Assembly: GCA_964558115.1 (NCBI GenBank)
Contig: CAZLCI010000001.1
Coordinates: 1 to 64,000 of the forward strand
DNA from: UBA3496 sp964558115
GTDB lineage: Bacteria; UBA8248
DNA length: 64,000 nucleotides
Direction: 5' to 3'
The first letter of the stretch is position 1. Every line of letters starts with the position of its first letter. The notes below the pieces were generated by a model. The model saw only the letters and a program-made list of their open reading frames with translations. It was not told where the DNA came from and searched no databases. Of the stretch, positions 8,101-17,441 are shown in pieces. Both the position numbers and the translations under genes were made by a program.

Positions 8101-9240
8101 TTAATCTGATTTTTCAGATAGGTGTATTCTAAAGTATAGAATACATGCAATTAAAGACACAAAAATACAAATTGGACCTGCCGTTTTTATGCCTCCTATT
8201 GCATAACCAAATCCCATGATTGAGGCTCCTAGCATATGACCGAGTTGATTACTAGTCGAATAGAATCCGATTATAGAGCCTTTTGCTTTGGGGGCGACGT
8301 TGGTAAGACTATTCATAACCATGGGTCTGCTTGTTTGACTTAAAAACATTAAACAAAACCCAGATATTGTAGTCATTAAAAATGTTATTTCTATAGTGAA
8401 AACAAATACCATCAAGAATCCTTGAAGTAAGGCCATTAAAGAAATGTATTGAAAGCAATTTTTAAGTGATCCGAAAGGACCTGCTAATAGTGCTCCTGGA
8501 GTCGCACCTAAAAGAATATAGGGTAGTAATGTTGAAATATCCTGAATTTGTAGTTTGAATTTTTCTATTAGAAGAAGTGAAATATATGTTAAAAAGACTG
8601 CTGTAATAAATCTTTCACATATATTTCCTCCAATAATATGCCATGTTTTTGGATTTTTTACCCATGAAAATTGTCTTGAAATTGTATGATTTTTTTTTCC
8701 TTTTAAATTTGGAAAAAGAATAAATACACAAAGAACTACGAAAGCGCACAAAATTCCTAAGGCAACAAATCCCCCTTTCCACCCAAAAAAAGAAGTGATA
8801 TACGCAACACTTGGCAGACCGATAAGCATACCGATGGCAATTCCCGATGTAGCAAGCCCCATGCCTATGACACGTTTTTTTCCTGAAAGAAGTTCTCCTA
8901 AAGTAGATATACATGTAGCAGGAACGGAACCACAGAATAATCCAGCAGCAAAGCGTAGGCAGAGAAGTATTGTGTAATTGCTCGTTAATAAAATCGAAAA
9001 ATTAGAAAGTACTACTCCTACGAGACCAAAAAGCAGAACGCGTTTTCCTCCTAATTTATCAGTCATTATTCCTGCTATGGGTCCACCAATTCCCCAACCG
9101 AGAAAAGTAATGGCGGCAAGCTGACTTAAATTTGAAATAGATTGGTTTAACTCTGAAGACATTTCTTCAAGTATTGGACCTATAAGGAATCCGGTAGTAT
9201 AAACTGTAAAAATTGACAGAAAACAAATGAGGATTAGCAT
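8101..9240 (-). CDS. major facilitator superfamily transporter
   Basis: A 379-residue polytopic protein with about 12 hydrophobic segments. The MFS signature between helices 2 and 3 reads GIMTDKLGGKRVLL, matching GxxxDrxGrrr. The reading frame stays open for about 30 codons upstream of the ATG but offers no ATG, GTG or TTG there, so the ATG at 9240 is the only standard start. The coding ends converge with the ThDP enzyme 26 bases away. The cargo cannot be assigned; small organic acids or sugars are typical. Confidence 0.85.
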   Translation of the reverse strand: MLILICFLSIFTVYTTGFLIGPILEEMSSELNQSISNLSQLAAITFLGWGIGGPIAGIMTDKLGGKRVLLFGLVGVVLSNFSILLTSNYTILLCLRFAAGLFCGSVPATCISTLGELLSGKKRVIGMGLATSGIAIGMLIGLPSVAYITSFFGWKGGFVALGILCAFVVLCVFILFPNLKGKKNHTISRQFSWVKNPKTWHIIGGNICERFITAVFLTYISLLLIEKFKLQIQDISTLLPYILLGATPGALLAGPFGSLKNCFQYISLMALLQGFLMVFVFTIEITFLMTTISGFCLMFLSQTSRPMVMNSLTNVAPKAKGSIIGFYSTSNQLGHMLGASIMGFGYAIGGIKTAGPICIFVSLIACILYFRIHLSEKSD

Positions 9241-9339
9241 ATGCCATCCAGTTTTAGAACGGAAAAGAAAAAATTTTATTCCCTGCAGACACAGTCCGAT
9301 AATTTCTTTTTGGATTAGTTCTTAAAGAACAAATGGTAT

Positions 9340-9693
9340 TTAATGTCTAGCGGGTTGAAAAATCGCTACTAGCATAGTGTCAGATTCACTAGTACAGTGG
9401 TTACAGTGTCTAGTTCCTTTAGGCATAAATATAAATTGTCCCGGACCATATACTATTTCTCCGTCGTCAAGGTCGTAGCGACCACTTCCTGAGATACAAA
9501 ATATAACTTCATCTTCTTCATGATGATGCCAATCGTGAGTTTGTCCGGGTTGAATTCGTGAGTAAAATACATTTAAATCTATCCCGTCTGCCTCTTTGGA
9601 GATGATTCCTTTGTGAGTTGCACCACCGGCCATACCTTCAGAATCTAATTTTGCAGGATCAATCAGACGAGCTTTTCTGTGATCTAAGTTCAT
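9340..9693 (-). CDS. small cupin-domain protein
   Basis: A single-domain cupin of 117 residues. Motif 1 is HDWHHHEEDEVIFCISGSG, with the His and Glu ligands for a divalent metal, and motif 2 is PGQFIFMPKGTRHCNH. Stand-alone cupins of this size include dioxygenases, isomerases and sugar- or metal-sensing proteins, so the role is open. It starts 99 bases upstream of the MFS gene on the same strand, and the two could be linked in transport and metabolism of one compound. The 234 bases upstream are shared with a divergent gene. Confidence 0.8.
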   Translation of the reverse strand: MNLDHRKARLIDPAKLDSEGMAGGATHKGIISKEADGIDLNVFYSRIQPGQTHDWHHHEEDEVIFCISGSGRYDLDDGEIVYGPGQFIFMPKGTRHCNHCTSESDTMLVAIFQPARH

Positions 9694-9927
9694 ATTAATT
9701 CCCCTTCTAATTTAAAATATGGGATTATTTTTTCATAGAATGTATTTTGGCGTAATACTATTTTTTTGTCACTCTTAAAAGAATCCTTTTATATATTTCC
9801 CGTAATTTTTTATTTTTTAGAATAATTATTTGTTAGGTAACTAAGTTTGATTTGATTTTTAGTTCTACTTTATGTTCAATATGTAAGTCAGTTTGATAAT
9901 TCTTTTCGATTTACCTAGGAGTCTTTA

Positions 9928-10353
9928 ATGTATTTTCGTCTGATTTTCTTATTGATTGTATCCTTGAGTTTTATATCTAGTTTTTCCTTTTCAGAATTTG
10001 TGAATGCTCAGACCAGCAAATCAAGCTCTGCTTCGGTTGAAAAAAATTTATCTGGTTTTGATATTCCTGAAATTGCTACTTCTAATTTTCTTGGTTGGGA
10101 CAAACGTGATTTTTCGAAAAGGATTCCTGGAAAAGAAACTATAATCAAACAGTTTCTTGATGAATGGGGCTTTCAATTTGAGACTTTTTCTATTAATAAA
10201 GTTGTATTTGCAATTAATCTTGATTTGGATGGGAAGTACCCATTTGATGTTACTTTTCTAGATCAAAATTGTGATGGAGTTTTTGAAACGAAGATAGAAG
10301 AGAAACCGGGAGAATCAGTAGATATGGGAATTCCAGAATGTGTTTTTAAATAA
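9928..10353 (+). CDS. exported hypothetical protein
   Basis: I do not recognise the family. The 141 residues begin with a clear signal peptide (hydrophobic core up to about residue 20, likely cut near VNAQ). The mature part is acidic and holds two Asp-rich stretches, NLDLDGK at about 92-98 and LDQNCDG further on. These resemble calcium-binding loops, though neither is a full EF-hand. Two Cys in the last third (NCDGVF and PECVFK) could form a disulfide in the periplasm. The ATG follows TAGGAG with eight bases between. It is followed by pncA after 47 bases. The product is likely periplasmic or surface-located. Confidence 0.65.
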   Translation: MYFRLIFLLIVSLSFISSFSFSEFVNAQTSKSSSASVEKNLSGFDIPEIATSNFLGWDKRDFSKRIPGKETIIKQFLDEWGFQFETFSINKVVFAINLDLDGKYPFDVTFLDQNCDGVFETKIEEKPGESVDMGIPECVFK

Positions 10354-10400
10354 AAAAAACATAGAAAATTAAAATCTATTTCTAACATTTAAAAGATGAA

Positions 10401-10973
10401 ATGAATAAATTTCCTCAATTTTCAAAATCTTTGATAGTAGTCGATGTGCAAAATGATTTTTGTCCCGGTGGTGCTTTGGCTGTTGATAGGGGAGATGAGA
10501 TAATTTCAGAAATCAATAAATTACTTTCTATTGATACGTGGCTCCGTGTTGGGACTAGAGATTGGCATCCCACAAATCATATTTCTTTTGAAAAGCAGGG
10601 GGGTATATGGCCCGAACATTGTGTACAAGGGTCATATGGAGCACAATTTCATAATTTTCTGCATACTCATTTATTAGATAAAGTTGTTTCAAAAGGAGCA
10701 GATGAATCTTTGGAGGCATACTCTGGATTTCAAGGGACAGAACTTTCTGAAATTTTGAAAGAACACGGAGTAAAAAAAGTTTTCATTTGTGGACTTGCTA
10801 CTGATTATTGCGTTCGAGCAACTGCAATAGATGCGAGAAAAGAAGGGTTCGAAGTAATTTTGATAAGTGACTGTGTTGAATCTGTTAATATAGAAGAAAG
10901 TGACGGAGAGAAAGCATTAAAAGAGATGGTAGAATTTGGATGTGTTATATTGGACTCAGATGATTTAACATGA
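10401..10973 (+). CDS. pncA: nicotinamidase
   Basis: A 190-residue isochorismatase-fold hydrolase. The catalytic triad is complete: Asp15 in VVDVQNDF, Lys98 in VSKG and Cys137 in ATDYCVRAT. The metal site RDWHPTNH gives Asp54, His56 and His60. The enzyme converts nicotinamide to nicotinate for NAD salvage in the cytoplasm. A cis-peptide segment before the nucleophile (FICGLATDYC) is also typical. It is followed by thrB after 27 bases on the same strand, though no functional link is obvious. Confidence 0.93.
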   Translation: MNKFPQFSKSLIVVDVQNDFCPGGALAVDRGDEIISEINKLLSIDTWLRVGTRDWHPTNHISFEKQGGIWPEHCVQGSYGAQFHNFLHTHLLDKVVSKGADESLEAYSGFQGTELSEILKEHGVKKVFICGLATDYCVRATAIDARKEGFEVILISDCVESVNIEESDGEKALKEMVEFGCVILDSDDLT

Positions 10974-11000
10974 GAAATTCAGATTTCTAAGGAGAAAAAC

Positions 11001-11930
11001 TTGACGCTTGTTAGGGTACAAGTTCCGGCTAGTACGACAAATATTGGTCCAGGTTTTGATACTATTGGAGTCGCTTTAAATCTTTATAATCGTATTGAAT
11101 TAGATGAACTCCCTTGGGGTTTATCCATTCACGTGGAAGGAGAAGGAGCAGGAATCATTCCACAGGATGAGACTAATATCTGCGTAGATGCTGTAAAGGC
11201 AGTGTATAAAAAAGCGAATATCCCATTTAAAGGATTATGGATGAAACAAAGAAATCATATCCCTTTATCTAGGGGATTAGGAAGTAGTTCTGCTGCTCTA
11301 GTAGGAGGAATAGTTGCAGGTAATTTATTAATTGGAGAGCCTTTAAGTTTGGATGAATTGGTACAAATAGCTGTAAAAATGGAAGGTCATCCAGATAACG
11401 TTGTTCCTGCACTAGTAGGTGGTTTTTGTGTTTCTGCGATAGGTAAAAATGGAAAGACAATATATACCAGAGTTCCCGTCCAAGAGAATTATAATTGGGT
11501 TATCCTTGTTCCCGATTTTGAAGTAAATACCTCTGAAGCAAGAAAAAAACTTCCATCTAAAGTCACTCTTTCTGATGCTACTTTTAATGTTCAAAGAGTT
11601 GCGATGCTCCTCGCTGCTTTTTCCTCAGGTAGGAATGACTTGTTTTCTGAGGGGATGGAAGATCGTCTACACCAACCTTATCGTAAAGAACTAATGGGTC
11701 CTTTAGACGAGGTTTTTGAAGCTGGTCGTAATGCAGGTGCCCTTGGAGTTTGTATTAGCGGTGCTGGTCCTTGTGTTTTGGCTATTTGTAAAGATGATGC
11801 AAAACAAATTGGAATTGCAATGCAGAAAATATATACCGAACATGGAATAAATTCTAGAATTCACCATCTTCGCTCTGATCCTTTAGGAGCACATTCTATT
11901 TTATCATTTTCTGAGAGTTTTTCTATTTAG
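11001..11930 (+). CDS. thrB: homoserine kinase (GHMP family)
   Basis: A 309-residue GHMP kinase that phosphorylates homoserine on the way to threonine. N-terminal VPASTTNIGPGFDTIGVAL and the ATP loop PLSRGLGSSSAALVGG are diagnostic, and the C-terminal block LGVCISGAGPCVLAI is also present. The start is a TTG after AAGGAG with six bases between. The 3' end overlaps the convergent DedA gene by eight bases. Other threonine genes are not in the window. Confidence 0.94.
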   Translation: MTLVRVQVPASTTNIGPGFDTIGVALNLYNRIELDELPWGLSIHVEGEGAGIIPQDETNICVDAVKAVYKKANIPFKGLWMKQRNHIPLSRGLGSSSAALVGGIVAGNLLIGEPLSLDELVQIAVKMEGHPDNVVPALVGGFCVSAIGKNGKTIYTRVPVQENYNWVILVPDFEVNTSEARKKLPSKVTLSDATFNVQRVAMLLAAFSSGRNDLFSEGMEDRLHQPYRKELMGPLDEVFEAGRNAGALGVCISGAGPCVLAICKDDAKQIGIAMQKIYTEHGINSRIHHLRSDPLGAHSILSFSESFSI

Positions 11931-12528
11931 TGTTTTTTCGTTTTATAAGTTTAAATCCTTTCCAAAAAATATAAAAAAAGATTATAAACCCAATGAAAAA
12001 AAATATCTTTTGAAGAGAACTTAAAATATCAAGAGCATATTCAATGTGACTTCCGAAGTAGAATGAAAGCGAAAAGAGAATAGGGACGCTTATAACTGCT
12101 GCGACTAGGTCCATTAAGAAGAAGATTTTAAATGGAAATTTTGTTATTCCAGCTACAAGAAAAAGAGGTGCTCGTAATCCCATAAGGAACCGGCCGAAAA
12201 AAATCGCTTTTTTCCCATGAGTATCAAAGAAACGTTTTGATTTTTTTAATCTTTCATCAGTAGCTATTTTTTTTAAAAAATGAAATTTAAAAATTTGCTC
12301 TCCGTAATAATAGCCAATGCCATAAATAATCAAATCACCTATAAGAATACCAATTAAATTAACAAAAATAGCTGTGATGGGTTCGATAGTCCCAAGATAG
12401 GAGAGATACCCAGATGTGAAAATAATAATATCTTCGGGTAAAGGGAGTCCTAAACCACAAAGAAGTAGAACGAAAAAAATTCCAAAATATGTGAACTCAG
12501 AAATGTAGTGAATAAAAAAAGGGAACAT
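11923..12528 (-). CDS. DedA-family membrane protein
   Basis: A 201-residue integral membrane protein with the SNARE-associated/DedA (VTT) domain. GLPLPEDIIIFTSGYLS near residues 28-44 is the E/D-containing re-entrant loop, and FFGRFLMGLRAPLFLVAG near 110-127 is the G-R-x-x-x-x-x-R block needed for function. DedA proteins are now linked to lipid flipping (undecaprenyl phosphate and phospholipids) and membrane homeostasis. It overlaps the end of thrB by eight bases on the opposite strand. Confidence 0.9.
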   Translation of the reverse strand: MFPFFIHYISEFTYFGIFFVLLLCGLGLPLPEDIIIFTSGYLSYLGTIEPITAIFVNLIGILIGDLIIYGIGYYYGEQIFKFHFLKKIATDERLKKSKRFFDTHGKKAIFFGRFLMGLRAPLFLVAGITKFPFKIFFLMDLVAAVISVPILFSLSFYFGSHIEYALDILSSLQKIFFFIGFIIFFYIFWKGFKLIKRKNTK

Positions 12529-12581
12529 AAAATTTCATCAATCGCTGGGGCTATTGTTTCCTAAAACTAGGCAATGAAAAA

Positions 12582-13016
12582 TTATTTAGGGCCTACACAT
12601 TCAAGCATATTTCCGTCAGGGTCTGCAAAGAACACAATGAAGCGTCCAGGAATAACTTCTGTTACTTCTCCTTGAATATTTACTCCTGCATTCTTAAGAT
12701 TGTTATATGTTTCTTCAACACTATCAACCGTAAATGTGATGTAACGAAAACCAGTAGAAGCATCTACTTTTCCACCACCATTATCAGGACTGGAATCTGC
12801 TTGTGCTACTTTTAGTTGTACTTCACCTGCTTGAAAAGCCTTAAATTGGAAACGTCCTGAAGCACATCCTGCCTGTGCAGCTTTATCAGCAGTGATTTCA
12901 ACTTCACGAACAACAGGGAGACCTAAAATTTCTCCATAAAAATGAGACGCTTTTTCAAGATCTGCAACTACGATTCCTATATCAATGGAATCCTTGACCA
13001 TGTTTATTAATGCCAT
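12582..13016 (-). CDS. VOC-family (glyoxalase/bleomycin resistance-like) protein
   Basis: A 144-residue vicinal-oxygen-chelate protein with two beta-alpha-beta-beta-beta modules. The first begins DIGIVVADLEKASHFYGEILGLP and the second ends RFIVFFADPDGNMLECVGP, where the Glu in LECVG is the usual metal ligand. Family members isomerise, epimerise or open rings of small metabolites, such as methylmalonyl-CoA epimerase or glyoxalase I. The first His ligand position is taken by Asp10 or Asp12, so the exact reaction is unclear. It is transcribed after the CaiB-like gene on the same strand, 106 bases away, and could act on the same compound. Confidence 0.8.
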   Translation of the reverse strand: MALINMVKDSIDIGIVVADLEKASHFYGEILGLPVVREVEITADKAAQAGCASGRFQFKAFQAGEVQLKVAQADSSPDNGGGKVDASTGFRYITFTVDSVEETYNNLKNAGVNIQGEVTEVIPGRFIVFFADPDGNMLECVGPK

Positions 13017-13122
13017 TTTGAATTTTACTCCCTGATAGTTTTCGGTTCTACGTCGATTAAATTACAAAAAGGATATCATCTTATTATAGATTTAAAAAAT
13101 ACGCTGAAAGTTAATTTGAAAA

Positions 13123-14244
13123 TTAGTTTAAAAGAGTTTTGTTATCTTGACCAAGCGAAGGTGCTTTTCCTTTAATTTTATTTTTAGAAAGAAAATTTGA
13201 AGATATTGGAATCGGAATCGAAGGTATTTTTTCACCTTTGTCGTTCTCAATATATTTTGAAAATAAATTTCTATTAATAAAATGAGGATCTGTAAGCGCT
13301 TCTTTAATTGTTTTTACAATGGTGCAGCAACAATCGGATGTTTGAAAAAGACTTTCCCATTCGCCTGCATTTTTACTTTTTATGATTTCTTTAATACGTT
13401 TTCTGGTTTTATTAGGGTCTTCGGTATCTTTCGTAAACTCTGGTTCGAGTTTAATTATGTTCACAAAATTTTTCCAGAATCTTTCTTCCAAACAAGCTAC
13501 AGCAACAAACCGATTATCCTTTGTAGGATACAAATAATAGCGTGGATTGCCGCCAGTTAATTTTTCGTTTCCATTTTCTGGCCAAATATTATGTGCGAGA
13601 GCATTGCCTATTAATGAATACATCATAAAGAATAAATTGTCTGTCATTGAAATATCAAGGAAAGAACCTTTTCCAGTTTGGTCTCGTTGTCTTAAGGCAA
13701 GAAGAATATTAGAAAAAGCTGGAAGAGTACCTCCAGCGAGATCAGCAATTAATGTGGGAGGAATGACAGGATTTTGTTCGTTTCCCATGCTTAGGGATAA
13801 TAGCCCTGTATCTCCAATATAATTTAGATCATGTGCTGCATTCAGTTTTTTAGGTCCGTTTTGTCCATATCCAGTTATCGAACAATAGATCAATTTAGGG
13901 TTTTTTTTCGATAACGTAGTGTAGTCTAAACCAAGTCGTTGCATCACTCCAGGACGGAATTGTTCTACCAATACATCTGCAGTTTGAATCAATGCAAAAA
14001 TACGTTTAAGTTCATCAGAATTTTTTAAATTCACTTCTAAACTTTTTTTGCTTTGATTTAACAAAGAGAAACTGATGCTACTTTCTCCCCATCTGGGATA
14101 CTGCAAACGCATCTCTTCGCCTCTATCCAGAGGTTCTACTTTAATAACTTCTGCACCTGCTTCTGCAAGAAACAGAGTTGCCATAGGTCCTGGAAGAAGC
14201 GTCGAAAAGTCAATTACTCTAATTCCATCTAGAGGTTGAGGCAT
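13123..14244 (-). CDS. CaiB/BaiF-family CoA-transferase (family III)
   Basis: The protein has 373 residues. The N-terminus PLDGIRVIDFSTLLPGPMAT, the VEPLDRGEEMR block and SITGYGQNGP are typical. The catalytic Asp is probably Asp168 in IADLAGGTLPAF. Family III enzymes move CoA between carboxylic acids, for example formyl-CoA:oxalate, carnitine, bile acids, or alpha-methylacyl-CoA racemase. The overall look (DFSTLLPGPMATLFLAEAGAEV) is close to the racemase-like branch, but this does not settle the substrate. The DsrE-like gene lies 33 bases upstream on the same strand. Confidence 0.9.
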   Translation of the reverse strand: MPQPLDGIRVIDFSTLLPGPMATLFLAEAGAEVIKVEPLDRGEEMRLQYPRWGESSISFSLLNQSKKSLEVNLKNSDELKRIFALIQTADVLVEQFRPGVMQRLGLDYTTLSKKNPKLIYCSITGYGQNGPKKLNAAHDLNYIGDTGLLSLSMGNEQNPVIPPTLIADLAGGTLPAFSNILLALRQRDQTGKGSFLDISMTDNLFFMMYSLIGNALAHNIWPENGNEKLTGGNPRYYLYPTKDNRFVAVACLEERFWKNFVNIIKLEPEFTKDTEDPNKTRKRIKEIIKSKNAGEWESLFQTSDCCCTIVKTIKEALTDPHFINRNLFSKYIENDKGEKIPSIPIPISSNFLSKNKIKGKAPSLGQDNKTLLN

Positions 14245-14277
14245 AAATTACACTCGTTTTATGTCAATAAAGGATTC

Positions 14278-14664
14278 CTAAATTGTAATAACTTGATCAG
14301 GCATATTTCCTGATAAAGCTGTGTATAAATCTGGGAAACAACCTACAGCAACATTATCAACCGTATTTTTAGGAGCAGCGTTAGTCATTATACTATCTTT
14401 ATCGCCTGGTGATCCTTCCGCTAAGCCTCTTGAAAGTGCACATTGATCGCACATCATGAGTAAAATATTTTGAGAGGCCGCAACTTTTGATAGTCTTTCT
14501 CCAATTTCATTTCCTTTTTGAAGAATCAGTGTATTGTCGTCGAAAAAAAATAGACCTACCACATCAACTCCATGACGATTTTCTTCTAGTTGAGGAAGAA
14601 TCATTTGCCCTAATTTATAATGAGCAGTATTACCTGATGTTGCGAAAACGTAAGCTACTTTCAA
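14278..14664 (-). CDS. DsrE/DsrF-like sulfur-relay protein
   Basis: About 128 residues from a TTG at 14664, which has GGAGG eight bases upstream; an in-frame TTG five codons earlier overlaps that ribosome site and is rejected. The fold is DsrE-like: an N-terminal strand KVAYVFATSG, a central VVGLFFFDDNTLILQKGN, then NILLMMCDQCALSRGL with a CxxC. DsrE-type proteins carry persulfide sulfur on conserved Cys or act as small redox proteins. The sequence resembles the DsrE-related SaoD group described near thiol and selenium genes, but I cannot confirm that. It is likely co-transcribed with the CaiB-like gene. Confidence 0.7.
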   Translation of the reverse strand: MKVAYVFATSGNTAHYKLGQMILPQLEENRHGVDVVGLFFFDDNTLILQKGNEIGERLSKVAASQNILLMMCDQCALSRGLAEGSPGDKDSIMTNAAPKNTVDNVAVGCFPDLYTALSGNMPDQVITI

Positions 14665-14724
14665 GATTGAATCCTCCAATTAAAAATTTTGTTATATAGA
14701 AGTGTTAATTTATATATAGAAAAA

Positions 14725-14754
14725 AAAACGGAAGAGCAAATGCTCTTCCGTTTT
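14725..14754 (-). terminator. intrinsic terminator of the porin gene
   Basis: A perfect 14-base inverted repeat (14725-14738 and 14741-14754) holds the GC-rich core CGGAAGAGCA. On the minus strand it is followed by a run of nine T. It lies 24 bases past the porin stop codon and before the DsrE-like gene, so it should separate the two transcripts. Confidence 0.92.
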
Positions 14755-14777
14755 CAGATTAAAAATTAAATCTGTAA

Positions 14778-16127
14778 TTAGAACGTATGTTTCATTTCAA
14801 AAAACCAAGCCCACATGTCGTCTTTATCTGTTGTAGCACTAGTGGACTTACCATAGTCACCTGATTTCAGGTAAGCATATGCAACTTTTGCGTAAAGACC
14901 TTTATAGATGGTGTACTTCAATTGAGCATCGAATTCAGTACCAATATTTTTATCTGATACATATTGGGTTCCACTCGTTATATCTTGGGCAGAAGAGGAG
15001 GAGTGAATCGATGAAATATTGCCATCAAAGGTTAATTTTTTAGAAATTGGATGAGAAACAATAACTTCAAAGATTTTCATTCCATTTGCCACAGTTCCAC
15101 CGCTTCCTGCACCAGTTGCAGATTCAATGGAAGAACCAATACCGATTCCCACGTACCTTCCGTTTACTAACTGAGGCAAATCTGTGTCACTCGCACCATC
15201 TGAATTCGGACTTGTATATCTTTTTAGTTTATTATCATCATCTTGTGCTGTCATGCCATGGCTTTGAGATGCGTCCAGAGTTGAATCATCACCAGATGTA
15301 GTGAATAGTCTGAATGTTACCCCAGTTTTTCCAAAGCTTGTCGAAGCCTGAATATCCATCATATGAGCCCTAATTTGGATATCAGAGACAGAAGTGGAAC
15401 TGGTTGGATAATCTAAATCACCTTCTTGAAGTACATAAAGTGCAGTAATATCAAATCCTGCGAATTTAGTAGATGCGTTGACTGACCACCATCTTATATC
15501 GCGGTCAGGTGTTGCTGTTGTAGCACCTCTATTATCTGATTCTATAACAAGACCTAATTGTAAATTTAAATTAGAATTTACATCCTTAGATACCCCAAGG
15601 TAATAAAGATCTGCATCGGTAGAACCACCCCAAGGACCTGCTGAACCACCTGCACTACCTTCGCTTATTTTAGTAGTCCAGGCCATCATGTCCATACCTG
15701 ATATTTTTCCTGAAATCTGCCAACCTTGAGTTCTGTTAGGAACTGCAGCAACGACTACTCCGTCCATGGTGTCATAATCATCTCTACCGTACTGTAATCT
15801 TAACTTACTTCCAGGTAGAGCAAAATTTACATAATGCCTATTGACCTTAGGTGCAGTTTTTCCTGTGGCCCATGCAGAAGAACCTAAATCTAATTCCCAT
15901 ACGGCTTTTACTTTTCCTCCTTCTGAAATAGCTGTAAACCGAGGGCGAAACAACATATCAGATTTTTGGTTTCCATCTTCGGATGTATTATCTTGATCTG
16001 CATTGTCATAAGATACGCCTCTATAGCGATAAGCACCTGAGAATTTAAAACTAGCCGAAAATGCTTCAGGAAGCACAATAGCTAAGGCTAAAAAAGCCAT
16101 TCCAACACTTAATAAGACTTTCCGCAT
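14778..16127 (-). CDS. outer-membrane beta-barrel porin
   Basis: About 449 residues from the ATG at 16127, which follows AAGGAG and starts a classic signal peptide (MRKVLLSVGMAF, ending near EAFSA). The longer frame upstream adds only a low-complexity hydrophobic stretch and is not used. The mature protein has alternating polar and aromatic strands, no long hydrophobic helices, and ends WFFEMKHTF; the terminal Phe is the outer-membrane assembly signal. Repeated strand pairs such as GSKLRLQYGRDDYDT and GLYAKVAYAYLKSGDYG fit a general porin with 16 or more strands. It shows that the organism has an outer membrane. Strong terminator and promoter elements suggest high expression. Confidence 0.9.
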   Translation of the reverse strand: MRKVLLSVGMAFLALAIVLPEAFSASFKFSGAYRYRGVSYDNADQDNTSEDGNQKSDMLFRPRFTAISEGGKVKAVWELDLGSSAWATGKTAPKVNRHYVNFALPGSKLRLQYGRDDYDTMDGVVVAAVPNRTQGWQISGKISGMDMMAWTTKISEGSAGGSAGPWGGSTDADLYYLGVSKDVNSNLNLQLGLVIESDNRGATTATPDRDIRWWSVNASTKFAGFDITALYVLQEGDLDYPTSSTSVSDIQIRAHMMDIQASTSFGKTGVTFRLFTTSGDDSTLDASQSHGMTAQDDDNKLKRYTSPNSDGASDTDLPQLVNGRYVGIGIGSSIESATGAGSGGTVANGMKIFEVIVSHPISKKLTFDGNISSIHSSSSAQDITSGTQYVSDKNIGTEFDAQLKYTIYKGLYAKVAYAYLKSGDYGKSTSATTDKDDMWAWFFEMKHTF

Positions 16128-16332
16128 TGCTAACTCCTTTCTTTCCTTTTTTTGAATAATAAAACAAAAAAATAAAAAAATAATACAAAGTAAAACTAAC
16201 AAGTCCAAATTTCTTTAGAATTACTATTATGTTTCTAATTTGTTACGTGGCTTTCACAAAATTCATTAACGAAATATGTTTTATAACTATAAAAAAACTG
16301 CTACAACTTCTTAAGGTAAAAAATACAAAAGG

Positions 16333-16347
16333 TGTTATATTATAACA
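16333..16347. promoter_or_regulatory. palindromic bidirectional promoter element between porin and MDR genes
   Basis: TGTTATA-T-TATAACA is a perfect 15-base palindrome. Read on the minus strand it contains TGTTATAAT, an exact extended -10 for the porin. Read on the plus strand it gives TGTTATATT, a near match for the MDR gene. A further inverted pair TACAAAA/TTTTGTA (16324-16330 and 16354-16360) flanks it. The minus-strand leader would be about 200 bases and the plus-strand leader about 45. Confidence 0.5.
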
Positions 16348-16400
16348 TTACTATTTTGTAAAGTTTTTTTTCTATTACTTTAGAAGAGAGGAACGGAATT

Positions 16401-17441
16401 ATGCGAGCAGTAATTCTCAAAGCATTTGGTGGCAGTGAGAATTTTGAGGATGGAGAATGGCCTGAGCCTAGCCCTATTTCTGGGGAAGTCAAGATCAGAG
16501 CAAAAGCAGTTTCTGTAAATCCCACGGACTATAAAGCACGTTTGGGCGGAAATGAAGGCGCGGTCCCTATTATTTTAGGAAGAGATACTGCTGGTATCGT
16601 AGAAGAAGTTGGTGAGAATGTAGATCGTTTTTTTCCTGGAGACGAAGTAATGGCTTATCTGCCTCGTTTTGGTGATAGCGGGGGAAACGGTTATGCAGAA
16701 TTTGTTTGCGTTCCCCATGAATTTGTGGCGAAAAAACCTAGCAATTTAACTTTTGAGGAGGCAGCTTCGATTCCTTTGGTATCTTTAACTGCGTATGAAG
16801 CAGTTTCTATAAAGTCAAATGTCGAAAAAAACGAATCTGTTTTTGTGGCAGGAGGTTCTGGAGGAGTGGGGAGTATGGCAGTACAGATGCTTCGTTTCTT
16901 TCAGGCAGATCCTTTAATAGTTACAGCGGGAAGTGATGAAAGTGCGGTTTATCTTGAAGAACTCGGAATAGAACCCGACAAAATTGTTTTATATTCTGGA
17001 TTGTCTCTGGATGATGTATATGAAAAAGTTGTGTCGATGAATAATGGTAAATTGCCAAGAGTTACTTGTGATTTTGTTGGAAAGGATATGAAAAAACTTT
17101 GTATGCGCCTTGTTGATTTTCTTGGTCGAGTCGTTTCGATTGCTCCAGAAGAGGGAGCGCCTATTGATAACTTTTTCTCATCGAAAACAGGACCTATGTA
17201 TACGAAATCTGCATCCTTTCACAGCGTTTTTTTAAGATCTCCTGTAAGAGGTGGAGGTCCTGATTACTACGGTGTGTATATGAAGTCTCTGGAAACAATT
17301 AGAAACTGGTTAGCGGATGAAGTTTTAAGACCTGGTAAGCTGGATATAATTGGTCCAATGAACTCCAAGAATATAAGTCATGCACACACTCTTTTGGAAG
17401 ACGGACACGTAAAGGGTAAGATAGTTCTTCCAGTTGAATAA
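16401..17441 (+). CDS. NAD(P)H:quinone oxidoreductase-like MDR protein
   Basis: A 346-residue medium-chain dehydrogenase/reductase without the structural zinc Cys cluster, hence of the quinone-reductase/zeta-crystallin type. N-terminal catalytic domain: VNPTDYKARLGG and LGRDTAGIVEEVGENV. Rossmann motif: VAGGSGGVGSMAVQML near 155-170. Such enzymes reduce quinones or enoyl compounds with NADPH. Start ATG follows GAGGAACGG. It is divergent from the porin and lies 160 bases before the menaquinone cluster. Confidence 0.87.
   Translation: MRAVILKAFGGSENFEDGEWPEPSPISGEVKIRAKAVSVNPTDYKARLGGNEGAVPIILGRDTAGIVEEVGENVDRFFPGDEVMAYLPRFGDSGGNGYAEFVCVPHEFVAKKPSNLTFEEAASIPLVSLTAYEAVSIKSNVEKNESVFVAGGSGGVGSMAVQMLRFFQADPLIVTAGSDESAVYLEELGIEPDKIVLYSGLSLDDVYEKVVSMNNGKLPRVTCDFVGKDMKKLCMRLVDFLGRVVSIAPEEGAPIDNFFSSKTGPMYTKSASFHSVFLRSPVRGGGPDYYGVYMKSLETIRNWLADEVLRPGKLDIIGPMNSKNISHAHTLLEDGHVKGKIVLPVE

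Noticed and set aside
16128..16208. Longer porin N-terminus starting at 16208
   Set aside because: The extra part is low-complexity and precedes a perfect ribosome site and signal peptide at 16127.
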